Below, in pieces: positions 6,564-11,959 of a stretch of 11,959 nucleotides of DNA. Each line of letters starts with the position of its first letter. Position 1 is the first letter of the stretch. Below the pieces are notes generated by a model, which saw nothing but the letters and a program-made list of their open reading frames with translations, searched no databases and was not told the origin of the DNA. Made by a program: the position numbers and the translations under genes. The stretch is from an uncultured Johnsonella sp. (GTDB lineage: Bacteria; Bacillota; Clostridia; Lachnospirales; Lachnospiraceae), in contig CAJPUK010000064.1 in the NCBI GenBank assembly GCA_905373785.1, positions 1 through 11,959 of the forward strand. Direction: 5' to 3'.

Positions 6564-7643
6564 ATGAAAAAAACTTTACTTACAACTTTATCGACATTTG
6601 CCTTGATGGCACTTCTTGGTGCCTGTGTACCTTCAAGTACGGAGTCCACTGCTGCAAAAGAAGGTGATTCAAGTGCCGCAAGCACAGAAAGCACTGCCGC
6701 ACAGATGGGTGAAAGCAGCAAGACGGTAGACCAAAATCTTCCTAAGATAGGAGTTATACAACTTGTAGACCATACTTCACTCAATATAATCTACGATGCA
6801 TTTTCCAAGGAACTTGTGGAGCTTGGTTATAAAGACGGGGAAAATGTTATTATAAACTTTAAGAACGCTCAGGGAGATATGGCTAATCTTCCTACTATAG
6901 TACAAAGCTTTGAGGCTGATAAGCAGGATGTGGTAGTAGCAATTACAACACCGGTTGCACAGGCGGCTATGTCACTTACCGCAAGTACTCCTGTAATCTT
7001 TTCCGCTGTAACCAATCCGGTTGAAGCCGGAGTAGTGTCCGACCTTAATACTATAGACAAGGGTATGACAGGAACTACGGATGCGGTAAATGTTGATAAG
7101 ATCATGGACCTTGCCATGACCATAAGTAAGGATGCAAAGACTGTAGGATATATATATAATCCGGGAGAGGATAATTCGGTAAGTAACCTTGCGGCATTAA
7201 AAGAGTATGCAGGCAGTCACGGCCTTACAATAGAAGAGGCAAGTATTTCAAGCAGTGTGGACTTACAAAGCGCAGCCTCTTCTTTAGCTGAAAAGGTGGA
7301 CATTTTCTTTGTTGCCAATGATAATACCGTTGCCGAGTCAATGCCGGTACTTGTTAAAGTTGCCAATGATGCAAAGAAGCCTTTATATGTAGGTGCGGAC
7401 TCCATGGTTATGGACGGAGGTTTTGCAACTGTAGGTATAGATTATACGGATCTCGGTAAGGAAACCGCACGTATGGTTGATCAGGTACTTAAGGGCAAGA
7501 AGGTTGAAGAAATGCCTGTAAAGGTGTTTAAGGATGATTTGTATACCTATATCAATACAGATACTGCAAAGACTATAGGTGTTGAAATTCCTGAAAGTAT
7601 ACTTTCAGATGAAAAATTCGTAGAAATTAAGAATAAAAAATAG
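6564..7643 (+). CDS. ABC importer substrate-binding lipoprotein (ABC_sub_bind, COG2984 type)
   Basis: Extracellular solute-binding lipoprotein of an ABC importer. The start is the ATG at 6564 (359 residues): GGAAGGAG at 6551-6558 precedes it by five bases and the product then opens with a lipoprotein signal MKKTLLTTLSTFALMALLGAC, lipobox LGAC with the lipidated Cys21. The longer reading from 6510 would bury this signal. A linker of about 35 residues rich in Ser, Thr, Ala and Glu follows, with STESTAA twice, and acts as a flexible tether. The binding domain starts near residue 56 with KIGVIQLVDHTSLNIIYDAF and contains PVIFSAVTNPVEAG and a late VGIDYTDLGKETARM, typical of the ABC_sub_bind family. 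Related systems in streptococci are named TrpX and linked to tryptophan by T-box control, which is absent here, so the ligand is unknown. The permease follows 15 bases on. Confidence 0.9.
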   Translation: MKKTLLTTLSTFALMALLGACVPSSTESTAAKEGDSSAASTESTAAQMGESSKTVDQNLPKIGVIQLVDHTSLNIIYDAFSKELVELGYKDGENVIINFKNAQGDMANLPTIVQSFEADKQDVVVAITTPVAQAAMSLTASTPVIFSAVTNPVEAGVVSDLNTIDKGMTGTTDAVNVDKIMDLAMTISKDAKTVGYIYNPGEDNSVSNLAALKEYAGSHGLTIEEASISSSVDLQSAASSLAEKVDIFFVANDNTVAESMPVLVKVANDAKKPLYVGADSMVMDGGFATVGIDYTDLGKETARMVDQVLKGKKVEEMPVKVFKDDLYTYINTDTAKTIGVEIPESILSDEKFVEIKNKK

Positions 7644-7658
7644 TTAGAGGGAGAGTAT

Positions 7659-8549
7659 ATGGCTTTATCTACATTTCTGGGCAGTATAGAGCTTGGATTA
7701 ATATTTGCCATTTTATCATTGGGGCTTTTTATAGTATTTAGAATCTTGGACTTACCGGATCTTACCGTAGACGGAAGTTTCGTTACAGGACTTGCCTACA
7801 CTGCGGTATGGTCAAAGGCGCAAAATCCGCTGTTGGGTATATTTTTCGGAGTCCTCGCAGGAGCCTTGGCAGGTATAGTTACAGGAATTTTACATACAAA
7901 ACTTAAAATACACGCTATTTTAGCAGGAATATTAACTATGACGGGACTTTACTCCGTAAATCTTATGATCATGGGAGGGAAACCCAGCATATATTTTTAC
8001 GGAGAAAAGACTGTATTTACCCCGTTTGAAAATAAGCTGTTCTTAGCAGGTTATGATATGGGGAAACTTTTGTTCCTGGCTGTTTTGGTGACGCTTATAG
8101 TTGTAGTAATGTACCTGTGCCTAAAGACACAACTTGGACTTTCTCTTAGAGCTACAGGAGATAATGAGGCTATGGTAAGAAGTTCAAGTATTAACACCGA
8201 TGTAATGAAGATACTCGGATTTACTATATGTAATATGTTGGTTGCCTTATCCGGAGCAGTATTTACTCAATACAGTTCCGGAGGTACTACAGGTTACGGA
8301 GTAGGTATGCTGGTACTCGGACTTGCAAGCATAATTATAGGAGAGACCGTACTGCCAAGAAGAGGTATGCTAAGTCATCTTATAGCGGTAGTTGTGGGAG
8401 CTATAGTATATAGATTTATAATTACCGTAGCTTTTCAGCTGGGACTTCCGGCGGACAGTCTTAAACTTTTCAGTGCTATGATAGTAATACTTGCCCTGTC
8501 GGTTCCGGTTGCAAAAACATCCCTAAGGAGGTTTAAAAAGCGTGCTTAG
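7659..8549 (+). CDS. ABC importer permease (COG4120 type)
   Basis: The membrane subunit of the importer, 296 residues with about eight to nine hydrophobic segments. It opens with a short outward start MALSTFLGSIELGLIFAI, followed by the family motif LDLPDLTVDGSFVTG (about 29-43), and has a cytoplasmic coupling-type loop LGLSLRATGDNEAMVRSS (about 160-177), as in branched-chain amino acid and sugar permeases of the BPD_transp_2 group. GGGAGAG lies a few bases before the ATG. It begins 15 bases after the lipoprotein gene and overlaps the ATPase gene by eight bases, so the three are translated from one mRNA, probably with coupling. Only one permease gene is present, so a homodimer in the membrane is expected. 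Substrate not determinable. Confidence 0.9.
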   Translation: MALSTFLGSIELGLIFAILSLGLFIVFRILDLPDLTVDGSFVTGLAYTAVWSKAQNPLLGIFFGVLAGALAGIVTGILHTKLKIHAILAGILTMTGLYSVNLMIMGGKPSIYFYGEKTVFTPFENKLFLAGYDMGKLLFLAVLVTLIVVVMYLCLKTQLGLSLRATGDNEAMVRSSSINTDVMKILGFTICNMLVALSGAVFTQYSSGGTTGYGVGMLVLGLASIIIGETVLPRRGMLSHLIAVVVGAIVYRFIITVAFQLGLPADSLKLFSAMIVILALSVPVAKTSLRRFKKRA

Positions 8550-9327
8550 TATAAAAGATTTGAGGGTTGTATTTAATAAGGGAACAAACAATGAAAAGGT
8601 CGCTTTAGACGGTATTGATCTTGAGCTTTCGGACGGAGACTTCGTAACTGTTATAGGAAGCAACGGAGCAGGTAAGAGTACCTTGCTTAATGCCATAGCG
8701 GGCAATATAGAGATAGAAAGCGGCAGTATAATAAATAACGGTGTGGATATAAGCTATATGAAGGAGTATAAGAGAGCAAGATTTATAGGAAGGCTCTATC
8801 AGGATCCTCTAAAGGGTACAGCTCCGCATATGACTATAGAAGAGAATCTGGGTCTAGCCTACAGTAGGGGTAAAAGGCTTAGATTCGGATTTGGTGTAAG
8901 AAAGTCGGACAGACAGTTTTTTAAGTCTGCCTGTGCAGGACTTAACCTCGGACTTGAGCATAGGCTAAAAAGCGAGGTGGGACTTCTTAGCGGAGGTCAA
9001 AGACAGGCACTGACCCTTCTTATGGCAACCTTGGAAGTGCCTGAACTTTTGTTACTTGACGAGCATACGGCGGCACTTGACCCTAAAACAAGTGAGCAGA
9101 TTATGAAGATAACCAGGGAAATAGTGGAAAGCAATAAGATAACAACTCTTATGATCACTCATAACATACAAAATGCCTTGGAATACGGTAATAAGACCTT
9201 GGTTATGTCAGGCGGCAGGATACTGACCATACTGGGGGAAGAAAGAAAGAATATGGATATCTCGGATATTATGAAGCTTTATGCGGCTAATCATGATAGT
9301 TTGAGTGATAAATTTATACTCTCATAA
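8542..9327 (+). CDS. ABC importer ATP-binding protein (COG1101 type)
   Basis: The cytoplasmic ATPase that drives the importer, 261 residues. It starts at a GTG (8542-8544) with TAAGGAGG at 8524-8531, inside the end of the permease gene, so translation of the two is likely coupled. All nucleotide-binding marks are intact: Walker A GSNGAGKST (39-47), Q-loop Gln87 in LYQDP, signature LSGGQRQ (149-155), Walker B LLLLD with catalytic Glu174, the DEHTAALDP D-loop stretch (173-181) and switch histidine His207 in MITHN. The His after the catalytic Glu and the AALDP form are typical of this importer group. The operon has no further gene downstream. No compact terminator follows; the large palindrome after the gene may serve. 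Confidence 0.93.
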   Translation: MLSIKDLRVVFNKGTNNEKVALDGIDLELSDGDFVTVIGSNGAGKSTLLNAIAGNIEIESGSIINNGVDISYMKEYKRARFIGRLYQDPLKGTAPHMTIEENLGLAYSRGKRLRFGFGVRKSDRQFFKSACAGLNLGLEHRLKSEVGLLSGGQRQALTLLMATLEVPELLLLDEHTAALDPKTSEQIMKITREIVESNKITTLMITHNIQNALEYGNKTLVMSGGRILTILGEERKNMDISDIMKLYAANHDSLSDKFILS

Positions 9328-9333
9328 AATGGT

Positions 9334-9644
9334 GGTATGTTAGCAACATAAACAATAGTGCTTACAAAAAACTCCTTATAACTCCATCATACTCATTTGA
9401 TGGCTAAATAGTCAGAAACACTCCCTATTTCAATCATACTCGCAATACTGTTAATAAAGTTTCGACAAATTTAGTACAGACTGCGGAACTCGCTTGTCCA
9501 CCGTTTTTGGGTATAAAGCTAAGTTCCGCAGTCTGTGTGAATTTGTCGAAGCTTTGAAAAAGGGTTGAGGGTATGATTGAATTATACGGAGTTTTTTATA
9601 AACTATAATCACAAACTATTATCATTGTTTATGCTGATAACTAC
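9334..9644. repeat. Large imperfect palindrome (MITE-like or long hairpin element), 310 bp
   Basis: This stretch fills most of the 376-base gap between the ATPase gene and the HTH gene and codes for nothing. Nested inverted pairs run from the ends to the centre: ends 9334-9356 with 9624-9644 (GCATAAACAAT and ACATAAACAAT forms), 9365-9394 with 9571-9598 (AAAAAACTCC and GGAGTTTTTT), CAATCATAC 9431-9439 with GTATGATTG 9571-9579, TTCGACAAATT 9461-9471 with AATTTGTCGAA 9540-9550, and a perfect 14-bp core 9477-9490 with 9522-9535. The loop is about 31 bases. The left arm carries an extra part of about 40 bases, including the direct repeat TCATACTC and a small hairpin CCATCA/TGATGG. Terminal repeats, no coding capacity and a second partial copy elsewhere suit a MITE-like element; no clear target duplication is seen. 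Confidence 0.7.
9339..9371 (+). repeat. Dispersed 33-bp repeat, copy 2
   Basis: This segment matches 2461-2493 at 30 of 33 positions; both begin GTTAGCAACATAAACAAT and end in six A. Its inverted counterpart, at about 9622-9640, reads ATTGTTTATGCTGATAAC. It marks the end of the large palindrome here, whereas the other copy lies next to the rpsT terminator. Confidence 0.7.
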
Positions 9645-9650
9645 CCGACT

Positions 9651-9680
9651 TTGCTAACGATTCACCGCTTATGTTATACT
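9651..9680 (+). promoter_or_regulatory. Extended -10 promoter of the HTH regulator remnant
   Basis: TTGCTA (9651-9656), 18 bases with TGT at the end, then TATACT (9675-9680). Start of transcription near 9687 leaves a leader of under 20 bases with the ribosome binding site GGGAGAG at 9688-9694. GCTAAC occurs at 9653 and again at 9681, framing the core promoter; as the regulator may control itself this pair could be an operator, but that is a guess. Confidence 0.6.
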
Positions 9681-9703
9681 GCTAACCGGGAGAGAATAAA
9701 TTT

Positions 9704-10201
9704 ATGAAAGATAGCAGATTATTTAAAATACTTTATTATATTTTGGAAAAGGGAAAGGTTACAGCCGCTGAACTGGCGGATGAACTTGAGGTATCGGTAA
9801 GAACTATTTACAGGGATATAGACTCTTTGAGTGATGCCGGTATCCCTATTTACGCTATTAAAGGAAAGGGCGGCGGGATAGAGATCGACAAAGAATTTGT
9901 ACTTAGTAAATCCATACTGAGTGAAGATGAAAAGAATATGATAATGCCTTCACTTTATGGCTTGAGCAGTACGAGCGATTTATTGGGAAAGGAACTTTTA
10001 ACAAAGCTTTCTGCCTTGTTTAATATGAAAAATATAAACTGGCTGGAGGTTGATTTTAATAATTGGCAGAATAATAAGGTCAGTGAAAAAGCTTTTAATG
10101 ATATAAAATTTGCAATCTTAAATAAGCATAAAATTTCACTTTTATATTACGCTGTCTATGGGGTACAAACAGAGCGTAGTTGTAAACCTGTAAGGAGGTA
10201 A
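9704..10201 (+). pseudogene. YafY-like HTH-WYL transcription regulator, truncated in the WYL domain
   Basis: The first 165 residues of a regulator of the YafY/DeoR-like type, which normally has about 300. Residues 1-60 are a complete winged helix (TAAELADELEVSVRTIYRDI as recognition region, then GIPIYAIKGKGGGIEI as the wing). A linker region follows, and the effector-sensing WYL domain begins near residue 130 with FNDIKFAILNKHKISLLYY and RSCKPVR. It stops at TAA 10199-10201, right after RSCKPVRR, before the WYL motif itself. The next bases continue in another frame with the C-terminal half of a GyrI-like protein, so a deletion has probably fused two neighbouring genes. The HTH part has an intact promoter and ribosome binding site and could still be made and bind DNA without effector control. 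Confidence 0.8.
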
Positions 10202-10449
10202 AAAAGAAAAAGCCTAATAACTTGTATGATGAAATAGTATTTGAAGTTCTAAAAGAAGGTAAGGTAATTCAGGTTTTGCATATCGGAAGTTATGATGATG
10301 AGCCTGAGTCATTTGAGAAAATAGAAAAACTTGCAAGTAAAATGGGACTTAGTAGAATTGGAAACTCTCATAAGGAAATATATTTGAGCAATAAAAACAG
10401 GACTGCTAAAGATAAGCAAAAAACTGTTTTAAGGTACTCTGTAAGGTGA
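10186..10449 (+). pseudogene. GyrI-like effector-binding domain protein, C-terminal remnant
   Basis: This is the last 87 residues of a GyrI-like small-molecule-binding protein, usually about 200 residues and often encoded beside YafY-type regulators in Clostridia. The frame is open from 10186 (after a stop at 10183-10185) and reads KEVKKKKP, then EGKVIQVLHIGSYDDEP, EKIEKLASKMGL and the family ending HKEIYLSNKNRTAKDKQKT followed by VLRYSV. There is no ATG; the TTG at 10222 is a nominal start lying inside the conserved domain. AAGGAGG at 10192-10198 encodes Lys-Glu-Val in this frame and is about 23 bases from the TTG, too far to act normally. The missing front half and the out-of-frame join to the regulator show a broken gene. 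Identification of the family is good; expression is doubtful. Confidence 0.78.
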
Positions 10450-10507
10450 TTTTGTTGTTGTGGGAGAGTAATTCATAAAGTTATAACTTAAATAAATACC
10501 ATATTTG

Positions 10508-10545
10508 CCGATTTTATCAGTTATAACTGATAAAATCGGTTTTTT
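10508..10545 (+). terminator. Rho-independent terminator after the regulator remnant
   Basis: A perfect 32-base palindrome (10508-10539), CCGATTTTATCAGT paired with ACTGATAAAATCGG around TATA, is followed by six T (10540-10545). It closes the damaged regulator locus and insulates the following ATPase gene, whose -35 element starts only five bases after the T run. On the - strand no T run follows, so it works in one direction. Confidence 0.92.
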
Positions 10546-10549
10546 ATCA

Positions 10550-10578
10550 TTGTTTATCAGATATAGATGTGTTATAGT
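10550..10578 (+). promoter_or_regulatory. Promoter of the AAA_14/DUF4143 ATPase gene
   Basis: TTGTTT (10550-10555), a 17-base spacer ending in TGT, and TATAGT (10573-10578) form an extended -10 promoter. Transcription would start near 10585, leaving a leader of under 30 bases that contains AGGAGG (10598-10603) nine bases before the ATG at 10613. Confidence 0.6.
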
Positions 10579-10612
10579 TGTTGTTAAATGATAGGAAAGG
10601 AGGCTATTGTCT

Positions 10613-11827
10613 ATGATTAAGCGAGAATTATATATGCATCGTATCCGTCCCTTTATCGGTTCCGAGCTTATTAAGGTCATAACAGGTATACGCCGTAGCG
10701 GCAAGTCTGTTATGTTGGAGCTAATTAAAAATGAACTGATTGAGTCGGGAGTAAATCAGTCTCAATTTATTTCCATAAATTTTGAGAATATGAGCTATAG
10801 TCATTTGCAAAGTTCAAGAGTTTTGCATGATGAGATTATTAAACAGGCTGCTGATATACAGGGTAAGATATATCTTTTTTTTGATGAAATTCAAGAGGTT
10901 GAGGAGTGGGAAAAGTGTATTAATTCACTGCGTGTAAGTTTGGATTGCGATATTTATATAAGCGGATCCAATGCTAAATTATTATCAGGAGAACTTGCTA
11001 CTTATCTGGCAGGAAGATATGTTGAGTTTGTTATATACCCTTTTTCTTTCGCAGAATTTATATCTATATATAAAAAAGAAATGTCGGATGAAAGGCTAAG
11101 AACTTATTTCCAAACCTATCTTACATTCGGAGGTATGCCATACCTTAGCAATATTAGGTATGAAGAAGAGCCGACAAGACAATATTTGACGGATATTTTT
11201 AATTCGGTTTTGCTTAAGGATATTATAAAGAGGAACAAGATAAGAGATATAGATCTTTTGGAAAGAATTATTACATATGTTATTGCAAATGTAGGAAGTA
11301 CCTTTTCTGCAAACTCTATTGCCAAGTTTTTTAAGAATGAGCAACGCAAAGTTGCAGTTGAAACAATCGTAAATTATATCAATTATTGTTGTGATGCATT
11401 TTTATTTTATCAAGTAAAGCGTCAGGATTTACAGGGCAAGCAAATTCTCAGCTTTAATGAAAAATACTATATTGCCGACCATGGTATACGAGAGGCTGTC
11501 TTTGGTGGAAATACAAGAGATATTAACCTTGTTCTTGAAAATATTGTTTTTATGGAATTGCTTAGAAGAGGTTATGAGGTAAGAGTGGGAAAGGAGAAAG
11601 ATAAGGAAATTGATTTTGTGTGTAAAAAAAGAGGCGAAAAACTTTATATTCAAGTAAGTTATTTGCTTGCCTCACAGGAGACAATAGACAGAGAGTTTGA
11701 TGTATATAAGGAAATTAATGATAACTACCCTAAATATGTAGTTTCTATGGATGATTTTGATATGAGCAGAGACGGTATCAAACATAAGAATGTAAGAGAT
11801 TTTCTTTTAATGAAAGAGTGGGGATGA
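10613..11827 (+). CDS. AAA_14/DUF4143 family ATPase
   Basis: A 404-residue ATPase of a family common and often multi-copy in anaerobes, with no settled function. The ATG at 10613 is chosen because AGGAGG (10598-10603) is nine bases away; the TTG at 10607 is only three bases from it. The N-terminal AAA_14 domain has Walker A GIRRSGKS (25-32) and Walker B YLFFDE (87-92), then ISGSNAKLLSGELATYLAGR (sensor-like and arginine region, about 118-137) and YPFSFAEF. The C-terminal DUF4143 half ends in a PD-(D/E)XK-like segment, KEIDFVCKKRGEKLYIQVSY, where the usual Lys of ExK is Gln, as is common in this family, so nuclease activity is unlikely. It stands alone with its own promoter behind a terminator. 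A DNA-linked or defence-related role is sometimes guessed for such genes but is not supported here. Confidence 0.88.
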   Translation: MIKRELYMHRIRPFIGSELIKVITGIRRSGKSVMLELIKNELIESGVNQSQFISINFENMSYSHLQSSRVLHDEIIKQAADIQGKIYLFFDEIQEVEEWEKCINSLRVSLDCDIYISGSNAKLLSGELATYLAGRYVEFVIYPFSFAEFISIYKKEMSDERLRTYFQTYLTFGGMPYLSNIRYEEEPTRQYLTDIFNSVLLKDIIKRNKIRDIDLLERIITYVIANVGSTFSANSIAKFFKNEQRKVAVETIVNYINYCCDAFLFYQVKRQDLQGKQILSFNEKYYIADHGIREAVFGGNTRDINLVLENIVFMELLRRGYEVRVGKEKDKEIDFVCKKRGEKLYIQVSYLLASQETIDREFDVYKEINDNYPKYVVSMDDFDMSRDGIKHKNVRDFLLMKEWG

Positions 11828-11840
11828 TGTAACAATAATG

Positions 11841-11859
11841 GTTTATCTATCACATAAAC
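11841..11859 (+). other. Small hairpin after the ATPase gene
   Basis: GTTTAT (11841-11846) and ATAAAC (11854-11859) can pair around seven bases, 13 bases after the ATPase stop. No T run follows, so it is a weak terminator candidate at best. The stretch TATCACATAAAC (11848-11859) resembles the end sequence of the large palindrome (TATCAGCATAAAC on its other strand), so it may be a degenerate repeat end. Confidence 0.3.
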
Positions 11860-11911
11860 TGTTATAAACATATCTTGCCTTGGATACGCTCCCGCTAACT
11901 TCACCTCGCAG

Positions 11912-11959
11912 CGGTACTAAGCTTTATCTTCACCTGACGGCTTGATAAAGCAAGTACCG
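11912..11959. repeat. Strong inverted repeat at the right window edge
   Basis: CGGTAC, then GCTTTATC on the left (11912-11928), pairs with GATAAAGC and GTACCG on the right (11944-11959), with a small internal asymmetry (TAA against AA) and a loop of about 15 bases. The last base of the window is the last base of the arm, so the repeat may extend further out. CTTCACCT occurs both before (about 11900) and inside the loop. No gene is seen in 11828-11959. Confidence 0.6.

Noticed and set aside
9431..9580. CRISPR-like repeats (recurring CAATCATAC)
   Set aside because: There are only two or three copies, they lie in inverted order, and there is no regular spacing or cas gene.
9339..9644. IS element or small RNA gene in the palindrome
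   Set aside because: No transposase frame is present. A small RNA cannot be excluded, but no promoter is evident inside the element.
10429..10704. 91-residue frame on the - strand between the regulator remnant and the ATPase
   Set aside because: It runs through the palindromic terminator, the ATPase promoter and its first codons, so it is not a plausible gene.
11096..11653. Several 74-82 residue frames on the - strand
   Set aside because: They lie fully inside the ATPase gene in antisense and have no start signals or recognisable domains.

Overview
The window looks like chromosomal DNA from a low-GC, AT-rich anaerobic Firmicute, most likely a member of the Clostridia close to Lachnospiraceae. 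This rests on the neighbourhood comEC-holA-rpsT, on strong AGGAGG ribosome binding sites with frequent ATG/GTG starts, on codons rich in A and T (ata, aaa, tta), and on the protein families present. The genus cannot be fixed from the sequence alone.

Layout from left to right. (1) The 3' part of comEC (DNA uptake channel, open at the left edge) and holA (DNA polymerase III delta) run on the + strand, separated by a 95-bp imperfect inverted repeat. (2) rpsT (ribosomal protein S20) faces holA on the - strand. A hairpin terminator lies between them, and rpsT has a near-consensus promoter, a structured leader and a GTG start. (3) A - strand cluster reads yitT-like membrane protein, then a cystathionine synthase/lyase-type gene, then a MalY/PatB-type C-S lyase. 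The two PLP enzymes could carry sulfur from cysteine through cystathionine to homocysteine. (4) Divergently, on the +, an extended -10 promoter and a leader of about 220 nt precede a three-gene ABC importer: lipoprotein, permease, ATPase (COG2984/COG4120/COG1101 type, called TrpXYZ-like in some streptococci). (5) A 376-bp intergenic stretch is almost filled by a 310-bp imperfect palindrome with nested arms; its left end is a repeat also present beside the holA/rpsT terminator. (6) Next comes a damaged locus: the front half of a YafY-like HTH-WYL regulator joined out of frame to the back half of a GyrI-like effector-binding protein, apparently by one internal deletion. (7) After a near-perfect palindromic terminator and a fresh promoter comes a stand-alone AAA_14/DUF4143 ATPase. 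The right edge ends exactly on another strong inverted repeat.

I see no phage, conjugation, CRISPR or transposase gene, and no tRNA or rRNA. The core genes are ordinary. The points worth a second look are the palindromic repeat family, the fused regulator remnant, the rpsT leader and the long leader of the ABC importer. I did not find evidence of a clearly new multi-gene system.
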